Shown here: positions 9,049 through 17,925 of the stretch, one piece after another
How the letters are laid out: every line of letters begins with the position of its first letter
How positions within the stretch are numbered: the first letter of the stretch is position 1
NCBI GenBank assembly: GCA_902825945.1
Contig: CADECY010000005.1
Coordinates: 26,557-90,556, forward strand
Origin: an uncultured Acidobacteriota bacterium
GTDB lineage: Bacteria > Acidobacteriota > Terriglobia > Bryobacterales > Bryobacteraceae
Reading direction: 5' to 3'
DNA length: 64,000 bases
Translations under genes and position numbers: made by a program
The notes under the pieces: model-generated
What the model saw: only the letters and a program-made list of their open reading frames with translations
What the model was told of the DNA's origin: nothing
The model's database searches: none

Positions 9049-9548
9049 GTGCCAGCGAGGCCGCACCTTCTCGATTCGTTCGATAGATGCGACACTGTCG
9101 GATTGCTGCCATCGCGAGTACTCGGCACGGCTGTGTTCATGCTTGCATGCACCCAGGCACTTCTGTACTTGTTGATGACACTGTGGCCCGGGGTGAATTG
9201 GCTGCTCGCCCTCGAGCCGCGCATGGAATGTTCCTGGCCGAGACGAGCATCACTGGTGCCGGAGGGCTACCCGGACTGCCGCGATGGCTCTCCGCGGGCC
9301 TGCTCGGATGGTCCGCATTTGGAATCCTCGAGGGACGGATTTCTCGCTATGTCTGCGTAGAAGTCGTCTTGTCGATACCTCAGGTGTTGTTCGCCTTCAC
9401 GATCGTTGCGGCGAACCTGGAGCCGAGCCACGGATTTTCGATTCTCGAGTTGGCGATGCCGGGGCTGGTCTTCTTGGTGTTCAGCTTGACTCCGTTGATT
9501 CTCGCTATTCGCATCGGCAGGCGGCGCGATCCGGGCTCGACGATCTGA
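9049..9548 (+). pseudogene. Small four-helix membrane protein broken by a frameshift
   Basis: The stretch after the CFA synthase encodes hydrophobic helices in two frames. Frame one (from GTG 9049) gives a helix around VLGTAVFMLACTQALLYLLM and stays sensible to about 9225. The other frame takes over near 9220-9235 and supplies the remaining helices (VVLSIPQVLFAFTIVAANLE and LAMPGLVFLVFSLTPLILAI), ending with TGA at 9546-9548. Joined, they make a protein of about 150 residues with four membrane segments and a basic tail. A frame change, either a real mutation or a sequence error, is the simplest reading. The position right behind the lipid-modification triad suggests it was the fourth gene of that operon. 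Confidence 0.45.
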
Positions 9549-9576
9549 TTCTGCTCGAGATCCCCGTCGAGAGCTG

Positions 9577-10485
9577 CTACTCTGGCAGGCTGGCCGCCAA
9601 AGCAGCCGCGCCCACCACGCCATCCTCGACCTGCGACCTCCTGATCTCCACTCCTCGCGGCAGCATCACTCGCACGCGCTCTCCGATCTCTCGCCGCAAA
9701 GGCTCCCACAACATCGGGCCCGCACCAGCAATGTTTCCGCCGAGGATAATCGCTTCTGGATCGAGCGCTAGGGCCAGTCCCGCGATGGCCGACCCCAACA
9801 GGAACGTCGCGCGCGACACGATGTGAGCCGCCACTCCGTCACCGGCCTCCGCCGCTTCGAAGACCGCGGCGCAGGAGGGCGCGTGCCGCAACGCCGTGGC
9901 CAGCGAACGATGCGTCGCCGAATACGCGGCGGCCTCGATCGCCCGCGCCGAGAACAAGGTCTCGAGGCAGCCACGGTTGCCACAGATGCAGGGCACGCCA
10001 TCCGGATCGACGGTGACGTGACCCAGATGGCCCGCGACGCCAGTCGCGCCGCGCACGATGCGTCCATCGGAGAGAATCCCGCCGCCGACGCCCGTGCCCA
10101 GTGTGAACATCAGCGCGTTGCGCAGCCCGCGCGCCGCGCCCCACACCACTTCGCCCGCGAGCGCCACGCGGGCGTCGTTATCGGCGATCGCCGGCTGCCG
10201 GATTCCGGACACTTCAGTCAGGGACAGACCCTCGAGATACGACACCGGTCCGGGAGACACCTGCACGACGGTCGTCGATGGATCGATCAGCCCTTTGCAC
10301 CCGATGCCCGCCGCCGTTACGCTCTCATCGGCTACCGCGGCCACCAGCGCCGGCACCTTCGAAGTGAACTCGGCGAGCGAGGCGGGAGTGGCGATCGACG
10401 CACGAGCCAGAACGCGTCCTTCCGGATCGACCCGCGCCGCCTTGATCTGCGTGCCGCCGATATCGAGCCCGAGCAGAGTCTTCAC
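9577..10485 (-). CDS. ROK family sugar kinase
   Basis: 302 residues. LLGLDIGGTQIKAARV is the ATP phosphate-binding motif, IADNDARVALAGE carries the catalytic Asp region, LGTGVGGGIL is the second phosphate loop, and CICGNRGCLE with the preceding GHLGH is the zinc-binding ROK signature. It should phosphorylate a hexose such as glucose, mannose or N-acetylglucosamine in the cytoplasm. The sugar cannot be chosen from sequence alone, and no DNA-binding domain is fused, so it is an enzyme rather than a ROK repressor. Its ATG overlaps the stop of the cyanophycinase-like gene (ATGA), making it the last gene of a three-gene operon led by a protein kinase. Confidence 0.9.
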   Translation of the reverse strand: MKTLLGLDIGGTQIKAARVDPEGRVLARASIATPASLAEFTSKVPALVAAVADESVTAAGIGCKGLIDPSTTVVQVSPGPVSYLEGLSLTEVSGIRQPAIADNDARVALAGEVVWGAARGLRNALMFTLGTGVGGGILSDGRIVRGATGVAGHLGHVTVDPDGVPCICGNRGCLETLFSARAIEAAAYSATHRSLATALRHAPSCAAVFEAAEAGDGVAAHIVSRATFLLGSAIAGLALALDPEAIILGGNIAGAGPMLWEPLRREIGERVRVMLPRGVEIRRSQVEDGVVGAAALAASLPE

Positions 10486-11261
10486 GGCAGCTTCTTCCGC
10501 GCGGCAAGATCGAACTTGTCGCCCGGATCGAGGAAGTAATAATCGCGCCCGTGTGTGTAGATCGCGACCTTGCTCGCACCGATCACCTCGAACCGGTCGC
10601 CCTGCACCACGATCGCGGTGGACTCGTCGATACCGATCCCGAGGAGTTGCGGATGCTTCGTCACCACCGGAATCATGTCACGCTCTCGCTTGCGGCGGAT
10701 CAAGTGTTGATCGACGGCGACGTTGCGAAGGTACCCAAAACCCTTCTCGTAACCGGGCGCCATCATGACGGTATTGCCCTCTCGCGCTCCACGCACCAGG
10801 TACGATCCCTGAATAGTCGCGCCCGCGGAACTTCCCGCGATCACGCCGCCGCGCGCCAGTACGCCTTCAAGTTCGCGCTGCACGCGCGTGTCCAAGTAAG
10901 AGTCCACGAGGCGCCATTGACGCCCGCCCGGAAAGAAGACGCCGCGCGCACGCTTGAGCGGCTCCACGAACGTTTCCGAATCGGCCACCGCGCGATCACG
11001 CGTGTGCAGCACCGTGACATCGGTGCAGCCCGCCGCGTGGAGGAAGGCGGCGCCGCCCCAACTCTGTCCGTAGGTGTCGGCTTCACCCGCCGTCGGAATC
11101 ACGACGATCGGCGAGGAAGGGCCGCCAGCTAGATCGATGAACTTCTTCACGATCCGCGGCCCGAGGGTGCCGCCTCCGATCACCACGAGGGATCCCCGCT
11201 CGGGACCGACGGCTTGAGCGTGCGCCGCCAGCGCAGCCAAGAGAAAAGCGGAAAAGCGCAT
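10482..11261 (-). CDS. Secreted cyanophycinase-like peptidase (S51 family)
   Basis: 259 residues with a signal peptide (MRFSAFLLAALAAHAQAVG). LVVIGGGTLGPRIVKKF is the Rossmann-like opening of S51 peptidases, FFPGGRQWRLVDSYLD follows as in cyanophycinases, and GGVIAGSSAGATIQGS holds the nucleophilic serine elbow. Cyanophycinases cut multi-L-arginyl-poly-L-aspartate to dipeptides, and secreted forms degrade external polymer. The short length and the context could also suit a related peptidase with another acidic substrate. The ATG at 11261 shares one base with the stop of the upstream kinase (TAATG) and its own stop overlaps the ROK kinase start, so all three are coupled. Confidence 0.82.
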   Translation of the reverse strand: MRFSAFLLAALAAHAQAVGPERGSLVVIGGGTLGPRIVKKFIDLAGGPSSPIVVIPTAGEADTYGQSWGGAAFLHAAGCTDVTVLHTRDRAVADSETFVEPLKRARGVFFPGGRQWRLVDSYLDTRVQRELEGVLARGGVIAGSSAGATIQGSYLVRGAREGNTVMMAPGYEKGFGYLRNVAVDQHLIRRKRERDMIPVVTKHPQLLGIGIDESTAIVVQGDRFEVIGASKVAIYTHGRDYYFLDPGDKFDLAARKKLP

Positions 11262-12910
11262 TATTGTTCCCAGTTGACCGCCATGTTCGTGATTACCTGA
11301 TCCTTGATTTCGACATCCTGTTCCTCGTCCGCCGATCCTTGTTTGCGGAGTACCACGTGGTGCTTTCCGGCGGGAAGTTTCAGGATAGCGGGCGTCACTT
11401 CGGTCCGCTGCTGTCCGTCGACGATGATGATTGCGCCGGGTGGAGTCGACTTGATGACAAGCGTGCCCACTAGAGGATCGAGGCTTGCCGTAACCTGCGA
11501 TTCTCCCGGAACCTCGATGATCGCCTGGCCGATCCGGTGTCCTGCGAGCTTGAACCGGATCACCTTTTGCCCGGGCGCGAGTTGCAACTCACAAGGCGTC
11601 ACGCAGGTCGCAGCCTCGCCGTCGATCGACACCGTAGCCCCGGCGGGAGTCGTGACGAAAGCAAGCTTCGCTGGCCCGGCCGGTGGCGGCGGCTCCGGCT
11701 TGACAGGCGCTGGCGCGGAAACCGGAGCGGGGCCCGCCGGGACAACCGGCTGAGCCGCCGGAGATGATATCGGTGTCTCGGCGGGCTCGGGCTTCACTTC
11801 CTGGACCGGTGGCGAAAGCTTCTTTTCCTCAATTGGCGGAGGCGGCTCGACTTTGGTTGGAGGCTTCGTTAGCACGAACGCGATCGCCGCCGCCACCGCG
11901 ACGCCCAATACCCAGGGCGGCCAACGCCGGCCGGAAGGCGCGCCAACCTCGGTATTGTCGTCGAGCCGCCGCGCGCGGGGTGCTGGCGCCGCTTCCGGTT
12001 TCTTCTCGACAACGAAATCCGCAGTGACTCCCGAACCTGGATCGGTGGGCGAGTCGCCCGAGTCTCCGCGCGCGACCGGCGACCATTCCGGGCTTTCCGA
12101 GAGCGCCTTGGCCAGTGCTTCCACGAAGCTGACGCAATCGGCGAATCGCATCGCCGGTTGCTTCGACAGCGCGCGCCGGATTGCCGCGTCCACCGCCCCG
12201 GAAAGACTCGGATTCAGATGGGTCACCAGGTCCGGCTCTTCCCGCGCGATCTTGAAAACGAGCGACGCCATGTTCTCCGCCGTGAACGGTTTCGAACCGG
12301 TTACCAGTTCGTAGGCGATCACCCCGAGCGCGAACTGATCGGAGCGTCCGTCGAGCGTCTTCGACTCGATTTGCTCCGGCGACATGTAGCTCGGCGTGCC
12401 CATCACGATGTCGGTCTTGGTGATCTGTTGCGACAGGATTTTGGCCACGCCAAAGTCCGCCACCTTTACCTTGCCGCCTTCGGCGAGCATGATGTTGCCG
12501 GGCTTGATGTCGCGATGCACGATGCCGTTGCGCGCCGCGTAGTCGAGCGCTTCAGCCGTTTGGCGCAGAATGGGAATGAGCCGCTCCCGGCCGGGAGCAC
12601 CCTCTCGCGTGACGATCTGTTCGAGCGTCGGCCCGTCCACGAACTCCATCGCGATGTAGGCGACCCCGTTCTCTTCGCCCATGTCGTAAATCGTGATGAT
12701 GTTGGGATGGGAGAGGATTCCGGCCGATCGCGCTTCGCGAAACAGGCGCTCCCGCAGGCCCGATCGCTCCGATTCGGTTGTCAGGTCGTTCAACCGGATG
12801 GTTTTGATAGCGACAGTTCTGCCGATCGCGGGGTCCTTGGCTCGATACACGACGCCCATGCCCCCGCGTCCCAATTCTCCCTCGATTTCATAGCGCCCGA
12901 TGCGCTGCAT
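11261..12910 (-). CDS. Ser/Thr protein kinase with membrane anchor and PEGA domains
   Basis: 549 residues. A complete Hanks-type kinase domain occupies about 7-275: glycine loop GELGRGGMGVVY, ATP lysine K36 (VAIKTI), catalytic HRDIKPGN with D134, and DFG at 152-154. A single membrane helix lies near 331-348 (PPWVLGVAVAAAIAFVL). After it comes a proline-rich linker, then two PEGA repeats (FVTTPAGATVSIDGEA and IKSTPPGAIIIVDGQ), which are extracytoplasmic beta domains. It probably senses an envelope signal and phosphorylates cytoplasmic targets. It heads the operon with the S51 peptidase and ROK kinase. A TACACT box stands 13 bases before the ATG, in the 58-bp divergent gap with ftsY. Confidence 0.93.
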   Translation of the reverse strand: MQRIGRYEIEGELGRGGMGVVYRAKDPAIGRTVAIKTIRLNDLTTESERSGLRERLFREARSAGILSHPNIITIYDMGEENGVAYIAMEFVDGPTLEQIVTREGAPGRERLIPILRQTAEALDYAARNGIVHRDIKPGNIMLAEGGKVKVADFGVAKILSQQITKTDIVMGTPSYMSPEQIESKTLDGRSDQFALGVIAYELVTGSKPFTAENMASLVFKIAREEPDLVTHLNPSLSGAVDAAIRRALSKQPAMRFADCVSFVEALAKALSESPEWSPVARGDSGDSPTDPGSGVTADFVVEKKPEAAPAPRARRLDDNTEVGAPSGRRWPPWVLGVAVAAAIAFVLTKPPTKVEPPPPIEEKKLSPPVQEVKPEPAETPISSPAAQPVVPAGPAPVSAPAPVKPEPPPPAGPAKLAFVTTPAGATVSIDGEAATCVTPCELQLAPGQKVIRFKLAGHRIGQAIIEVPGESQVTASLDPLVGTLVIKSTPPGAIIIVDGQQRTEVTPAILKLPAGKHHVVLRKQGSADEEQDVEIKDQVITNMAVNWEQ

Positions 12911-12968
12911 GGCGTGCGGTTCCAGTGTACCGCAAGCCGCTTCGGATACAATGTGATTTCCTACCCAC

Positions 12969-13985
12969 GTGCCTCTGTTTCAATCGATTTTCGGGAACAA
13001 ATCCGGACCCGAAGCCTCCGAACCCCAACCGGAACCAGACGCTCCCGCCCCGGCGCTGCCCGCGCCCGCGAAGTCGAGCCTGCTCGACAGGCTCAAGCAC
13101 GGCATTCAGAAAACCCGTGCCGGGCTCGTCGAAAAGCTCGAGGACACCTTTCAGGGCAAGAAGCAGATCGACGCCGATCTGCTCGAGGAACTCGAGTACG
13201 CGCTGATCTCGGCCGACATCGGCATGAAGACTTCCACCGAAGTCCTCGAGCGAATCCGTCAGCGAGTCGATCGCAAGCTGGTCAATGACGCCAGCGAGTT
13301 GAAGGCGCTCATCCGCGAGTACCTGCTCGAGGTTCTGCAGGGTGTCGAGCGTCCGCCGGTCCGCGCGGCCGAGCCGCCCACCGTGCTGATGATGGTCGGC
13401 GTCAACGGCGTGGGCAAGACGACTACGATCGGCAAGCTCGCACACTTCCATCGCAGCGAACAGCGCTCGGTCTTACTCTGCGCCGCCGACACGTTTCGAG
13501 CCGCCGCGATCGAACAACTCGAAGTGTGGGGCCAGCGCACCGGATTCGAGGTGATCCGCCAGCAACAAGGGTCCGACCCGAGCGCGGTGATGTTCGACGC
13601 GCTGCAAGCCGCCAAGGCTCGCAAGACCGATATCGTCATCGTGGATACCGCCGGCCGCCTCCACACTAAGAACAACCTCATGCTCGAACTCGAGAAGATG
13701 CGCCGCACCGCCCAGCGCGTGATTCCCGACGCCCCGCACGAAGTGCTCCTCGTCATGGACGCGACCACCGGACAAAACGGACTCGAGCAGGCCCGCAAGT
13801 TCACCGAGTCGAGCGGCGTCACCGGAATCGTGCTCACCAAACTCGACGGCACCGCGAAGGGCGGAGTCGTCATCGCGATCGCGCGCGAACTGGCTCTGCC
13901 GATCCGCTTCGTCGGCGTCGGCGAACAAATGGAAGACCTGTTGCCGTTCGACGCCGAAAGATTCGTGCAATCACTTTTCGAATGA
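12969..13985 (+). CDS. ftsY: Signal recognition particle receptor FtsY
   Basis: 338 residues starting at GTG 12969. A short acidic/proline-rich A region (to about residue 35) precedes the helical N domain and the GTPase G domain. Motifs are VGVNGVGKTTTIGKLA (P loop), DTAGRLHTKNNLMLEL (G3), and LTKLDGTAKGG (G4 and closing loop). FtsY docks the SRP-ribosome complex at the membrane and reciprocally activates the GTPase of Ffh. The A domain is far shorter than in E. coli, as is common outside proteobacteria. A TACAAT hexamer at 12947-12952 could be its -10 box. Its stop overlaps the ribD start by four bases. Confidence 0.96.
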   Translation: MPLFQSIFGNKSGPEASEPQPEPDAPAPALPAPAKSSLLDRLKHGIQKTRAGLVEKLEDTFQGKKQIDADLLEELEYALISADIGMKTSTEVLERIRQRVDRKLVNDASELKALIREYLLEVLQGVERPPVRAAEPPTVLMMVGVNGVGKTTTIGKLAHFHRSEQRSVLLCAADTFRAAAIEQLEVWGQRTGFEVIRQQQGSDPSAVMFDALQAAKARKTDIVIVDTAGRLHTKNNLMLELEKMRRTAQRVIPDAPHEVLLVMDATTGQNGLEQARKFTESSGVTGIVLTKLDGTAKGGVVIAIARELALPIRFVGVGEQMEDLLPFDAERFVQSLFE

Positions 13986-15091
13986 ACATGACCACCGCCG
14001 ACTACATGCGCCTCGCCTTCGAAGAAGCCCGGCTCGGGATCGGCGTGTCGAGTCCGAATCCCACGGTCGGCGCGATTCTGGTTCGTGACGGCCGCGTGGT
14101 GGGCCGCGGGCATCATGTCTATCAGGACCGCAAGCACGCCGAGATCGTGGCGCTCGAACAGGCGGGTGGCGAGGCCAATGGCGCCACGCTCTACATCACG
14201 TTCGAGCCGTGCTGCCACACTGGCCGCACCGGACCCTGCACGCGCGCTCTGATCGACGCCGGGGTCGTCCGAGTGATTGCCGCGATGCAAGATCCCAATC
14301 CTCTCGTCTCCGGCAAGGGCATTGCCGAGTTGCGCGCGGCGGGTGTGGAGGCGAGCGTCGACGAATCCTTTACGCGGACAGCCGAGAAGCTCAACGAGGA
14401 GTTCGCGCACTTCATGCGGACCGGGCGGCCGCTTGTGACGCTCAAGGCCGCCTTGACGCTCGACGGCAAGATCGCCGCGCCCGAGGATAACTCCGGCTGG
14501 ATCACGAGCGCGCAGGCTCGCTTGCACGTTCAGGAACTGCGCCATCGCTCCGATGCGATCGCCACGGGCATCGGAACGCTGCTCGCCGACGATTGCCTGC
14601 TCACGGATCGCACCGCGCGGCCGCGCAGCCGTCCCCTGCTGCGCATCGTGATGGATTCGCATCTGCGGATTCCGCTTCATTCCCGCATGGTCGAGACCTG
14701 CCACAACGACGTGCTGGTGGTGACGACATCGCTCGCGCCCGCCGACCGCAAGACGGCGCTCGAAGCGCGCGGAGTCCGCGTCATCGCCTGCGATCACCCG
14801 AACGGCCGCACCGATTTCCGCAAGCTCTCTGATTGGCTGGCGAAAGAGCGCTACCTGTCGATGATGATCGAAGGCGGCAGCAAGTTGAATTGGAGCGCCC
14901 TCGAATCGGGCGTGGTCGACAAGATCTTCTTCTACTACGCGCCGAAAATTCTCGGCGGCATGACGTCGCTGCCGGTCGCCGGCGGAACGGGCCGCCTCCG
15001 CCGCTCCGACGCGATCCGCTTCCGCGACGTGCAACTCCACCAAATCACGCCGGCCGAATTCGCCGTCGAGGCGTGGCACGATAAAGGCTGA
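13982..15091 (+). CDS. ribD: Bifunctional riboflavin deaminase/reductase RibD
   Basis: 369 residues, normal for the fused enzyme. The N-terminal deaminase (about 1-145) has the zinc motif KHAEIVAL followed by EPCCHTGRTGPCTRAL; the second motif has G where many family members have P, a conservative variation. The C-terminal reductase (about 150-365) includes LKAALTLDGKIAAPEDNSGW and MMIEGGSKLNWSAL. The enzyme deaminates and then reduces the pyrimidine intermediate of riboflavin synthesis in the cytoplasm. It begins inside the ftsY stop (ATGA) and ribE follows after one base, so ftsY-ribD-ribE form one transcription unit. No FMN riboswitch is seen upstream. Confidence 0.96.
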   Translation: MNMTTADYMRLAFEEARLGIGVSSPNPTVGAILVRDGRVVGRGHHVYQDRKHAEIVALEQAGGEANGATLYITFEPCCHTGRTGPCTRALIDAGVVRVIAAMQDPNPLVSGKGIAELRAAGVEASVDESFTRTAEKLNEEFAHFMRTGRPLVTLKAALTLDGKIAAPEDNSGWITSAQARLHVQELRHRSDAIATGIGTLLADDCLLTDRTARPRSRPLLRIVMDSHLRIPLHSRMVETCHNDVLVVTTSLAPADRKTALEARGVRVIACDHPNGRTDFRKLSDWLAKERYLSMMIEGGSKLNWSALESGVVDKIFFYYAPKILGGMTSLPVAGGTGRLRRSDAIRFRDVQLHQITPAEFAVEAWHDKG

Positions 15092-15092
15092 G

Positions 15093-15722
15093 ATGTTCAC
15101 CGGAATCGTCGAGGAAACGGGAACGATCGAGCGCATCGAATCATCTCCTGTGGGCGCGCGCCTGCGAATCTCCTGCCGCGCGGTTTTGGCCGATGCGTTT
15201 CCCGGCTCGAGCATCGCTGTCAACGGAGTCTGTCTCACCGCGCTCGATCCGGCGGCGGAAGCCTTCTCGGCGGATCTCGCACCGGAAACCCTCGCCCGTA
15301 CCAACCTCGGCGATCTGAAGCCCGGGTCGATCGTCAATCTCGAACGCCCGCTTGCGCCCAGCGGCCGCCTGAGCGGGCACATCGTGCAAGGCCACGTCGA
15401 TGGCACCGGAGAACTGCTCGCGATCGAACCGCTCGGCGAGGACAACTGGTGGCTCACCGTTCGGATTCCCGAAGATCTCGATCGCTACCTCGTCTACAAG
15501 GGCTCGATCTGCCTCGACGGCATCAGCCTCACCATCGCGCGGATCGAGGATCGCGTGCTCACCTGCACCATCATTCCGCACACGATCCGCCACACGAACC
15601 TGCGGGCAAGGCGCCCCGGAGATCGCATCAATATCGAGTGCGACATCCTCGCCAAGCATGTCGAGAAGCTGCTATCGCGGCTGGAGGCACCATGGCTCTC
15701 GAATTCACAACCTCGTACCTGA
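15093..15722 (+). CDS. ribE: Riboflavin synthase alpha chain
   Basis: 209 residues. MFTGIVEETGTIERI is the invariant opening of riboflavin synthase. Two internally repeated lumazine-binding barrels are visible, with the cores SIAVNGVCLTAL and SGHIVQGHVDGTGEL in the first half and GSICLDGISLTIARI in the second. It dismutates two 6,7-dimethyl-8-ribityllumazine molecules into riboflavin. The gene follows ribD by a single base. Its last 31 bases overlap the DinB-like gene in another frame, so the C-terminal tail (WLSNSQPRT) is encoded on shared DNA and may be slightly longer than in relatives. Confidence 0.96.
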   Translation: MFTGIVEETGTIERIESSPVGARLRISCRAVLADAFPGSSIAVNGVCLTALDPAAEAFSADLAPETLARTNLGDLKPGSIVNLERPLAPSGRLSGHIVQGHVDGTGELLAIEPLGEDNWWLTVRIPEDLDRYLVYKGSICLDGISLTIARIEDRVLTCTIIPHTIRHTNLRARRPGDRINIECDILAKHVEKLLSRLEAPWLSNSQPRT

Positions 15723-16240
15723 CCGATTCGCTCTCGCTGTTCCGCTACTACAAGAAGCTCGCCGAAGGCGCGATCGCGCAGGTATCGGAGGAGCAACTGC
15801 AAACGGCTCTCGACGCGGAGGGCAACTCGATCGCGATCCTCGTGAAGCATATGTCCGGCAACATGCGGTCCCGCTGGACGGACTTCCTGACCACCGACGG
15901 CGAAAAGCCCGATCGCAACCGCGACACCGAGTTCGAGGGTGCTCCGGCCACTCGTGCCGAGATGATGGCCATGTGGGAGAAGGGCTGGACAATCCTGTTC
16001 TCCGCGCTCGGGCCGTTGACCGATACCGATATGTCGCGGGCCGTGCTGATCCGCGGCGAGCGGCATTCTGTCATGCAAGCGATCAACCGTCAGTTGGCTC
16101 ACTACGCCTATCACTGCGGCCAGATCGTCGTGATCGCACGCGCCTTCTCCGGTGGTGGCTGGAAGAGCCTGAGCGTACCGAAGGGCCGCTCGGCGGCGTT
16201 CAACCAGGCGGTCGCCACGGGAGACGCGAGTCAGCGGTAG
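15692..16240 (+). CDS. DinB superfamily protein (DUF1572-like)
   Basis: 182 residues from ATG 15692, preceded by GGAGG five to nine bases upstream. The start lies inside ribE, 31 bases before the ribE stop. The four-helix DinB fold is suggested by the regularly placed metal-ligand histidines, ILVKHMSGNMRSRW near residue 50 and LAHYAYHCGQIVVIA near residue 138. The family contains thiol- and metal-dependent transferases and many proteins of unknown role. The tight overlap implies co-expression with riboflavin biosynthesis, but a metabolic link is not evident. Confidence 0.87.
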   Translation: MALEFTTSYLTDSLSLFRYYKKLAEGAIAQVSEEQLQTALDAEGNSIAILVKHMSGNMRSRWTDFLTTDGEKPDRNRDTEFEGAPATRAEMMAMWEKGWTILFSALGPLTDTDMSRAVLIRGERHSVMQAINRQLAHYAYHCGQIVVIARAFSGGGWKSLSVPKGRSAAFNQAVATGDASQR

Positions 16241-16247
16241 AAGGTTC

Positions 16248-17912
16248 TCATGGCGCGCCCGGCGGCGACTTCCGCCTCCGCGTTGCCTGTTCGAAGGCAT
16301 AGCCCAGTTCGATGAGCCTCGGCTCGCTGCAGGCAAGTCCGGCGAAGCTGACACCGAACGGAACCGGCTTCGGATCGAAGCCCGGCGGAAACGCCCCGCC
16401 CCCCGTGTTCGGCACCATACCGAAGGGCACGATGATCGTCGGATAGCCCGGAACCGCCGAGATCGAGTATCCGTTCGATCCGGGAAACAGCATCGCGTCG
16501 AGCTTGTGGGTCTGGAACGCTTCATCCAGTCCGTGCGTGGCCGCCAGCCGCAGATCCTTGGCGCGATCGGCCTCATAACGCGCCCGGTCCGCTTCGAGAT
16601 CCATCTCGCCGGAGATATCCAGGCGCGACTGACCGAAGCGGATCGCTCCCATCTTCTCGTGGGCTTGGTTCCACTGCCGCAACTCCTCGAGTGTCTTCAC
16701 CGGCGAGCGCGGCCCGAGCGAGGAAAGCCACTTGTTGAAATCGCGCTTCATCCCGTACTTGAAAACCACCGAGCAGTTCGCGTCATTGCCCTTCGCCTGC
16801 GGCGCTCCCGCACATTGGTTCACCGTAAGCACATTGTTCGCCGGATCGGGATCGGTCACGCTCGGGATATCAGCCGGATCGACAATCACCGCGCCCTGCT
16901 GTTTCAGCACCTCGATCGCCTCGGCCATGACTTTGCCCTCGGTCTCGTTGAGTCCGCCGCGTGGACCGGCTTTGTCGTAGAAGAAGGCGCGCGGGATTCC
17001 GATACGGGCACCGCGAAGCGCGCCCGCCTTCAGGAACTTCGTGTAGTCGCGCCCTGGCGGCGGCGTGCAACGCGCCGTCGCCGAATCGTTCGGATCGGAA
17101 CTCGCGCCCTCGAGCGCGCCAAGCAGGATCGCGGCGTCAGCAACCCATTTCGCCATCGGACCCGCGGTATCCTGATCCGCCGTGATCGGAATGACGCCGT
17201 GGCGGCTGACACGGCCCACCGTCGGCTTGATCGCCGCGAGCATGTTCTGATTGGACGGCCCGAGGATCGAACCCGACGTCTCGGTGCCCACGTTCGCCGC
17301 CCAGAAATTCGCCGCCGTTCCGATGCCTGAACTCGATCCACCCGGGTTGTGAACGGGCCGGCCGTCGCGGTTCCGCTCGCGTGGGTCGCGCCTCGGATCA
17401 TACGGACTGAAGCTGAAACCCGCAATGGCCGTGTATCCGCTCACCATGGGCGTGGGCGATCCGGCGGTCCAGTTGGCGAGTTCGGTGAGGGTGGTCTTGG
17501 CGATCAGGATCGCGCCCGCCTCGCGCAGGTTCCGGGTGAGCGTCGCATCGTAGGGCGGAACGAACCCGGCAAAGGCGAGCGTGCCTCCTGTGGTCGGCAG
17601 ATCCGTCGTGTGGATGTTGTCCTTGAGGGCGATCGGAATCCCGTGCAGCGGCCCGCGAACCTTACCCTGGGCCCGCTCGCGATCCAGCCGGTCCGCTTCC
17701 GCGAGTGCCTTCGGGTTGACCGTGATGGCCGCGTTGAGCTGGTCCTCGTAGGTGGCGATGCGGGCCAAATACTGTTCCACGAGTTGCCGCGAGGTGACCC
17801 GCTTCTTGCGCAACGCCTCCTGCATCTGCGGGATGCTGGCCTCCACGACGCTGAATTTCGGGGCCGCTGGAAGGAGGGTGGCGGCCAGGAGGGCAAAGGC
17901 GGTCGCGCGCAT
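16248..17912 (-). CDS. Secreted amidase-signature hydrolase
   Basis: 554 residues with a signal peptide (MRATAFALLAATLLPAAPKF). The amidase-signature triad is in place: the catalytic Lys at 97 in IALKDNIHTTDLPTTGGTL, the cis-Ser in PGGSSSGIGTA (about 191-196), and the nucleophile region ETSGSILGPSNQN some 20 residues later. It should hydrolyse an amide bond outside the cytoplasm. The export signal makes Glu-tRNA amidotransferase activity impossible. Relative to short amidases it has an insertion (about 160-190) rich in Arg and Asp just before the serine motif. TACAAT at 17920-17925, seven bases upstream of the ATG, suggests a leaderless start. Confidence 0.9.
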   Translation of the reverse strand: MRATAFALLAATLLPAAPKFSVVEASIPQMQEALRKKRVTSRQLVEQYLARIATYEDQLNAAITVNPKALAEADRLDRERAQGKVRGPLHGIPIALKDNIHTTDLPTTGGTLAFAGFVPPYDATLTRNLREAGAILIAKTTLTELANWTAGSPTPMVSGYTAIAGFSFSPYDPRRDPRERNRDGRPVHNPGGSSSGIGTAANFWAANVGTETSGSILGPSNQNMLAAIKPTVGRVSRHGVIPITADQDTAGPMAKWVADAAILLGALEGASSDPNDSATARCTPPPGRDYTKFLKAGALRGARIGIPRAFFYDKAGPRGGLNETEGKVMAEAIEVLKQQGAVIVDPADIPSVTDPDPANNVLTVNQCAGAPQAKGNDANCSVVFKYGMKRDFNKWLSSLGPRSPVKTLEELRQWNQAHEKMGAIRFGQSRLDISGEMDLEADRARYEADRAKDLRLAATHGLDEAFQTHKLDAMLFPGSNGYSISAVPGYPTIIVPFGMVPNTGGGAFPPGFDPKPVPFGVSFAGLACSEPRLIELGYAFEQATRRRKSPPGAP

Positions 17913-17919
17913 GCCAGGA

Positions 17920-17925
17920 ATTGTA
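17920..17925 (-). promoter_or_regulatory. -10 box of the amidase gene (leaderless candidate)
   Basis: TACAAT read on the minus strand, seven bases before the amidase ATG at 17912. That spacing puts the transcription start at or next to the A of the start codon. A good -35 is not apparent. Confidence 0.5.

Noticed and set aside
13259..15457. 732-codon open frame on the minus strand
   Set aside because: Antisense to ftsY, ribD and ribE, all of which are certain; the translation has no recognisable motif.
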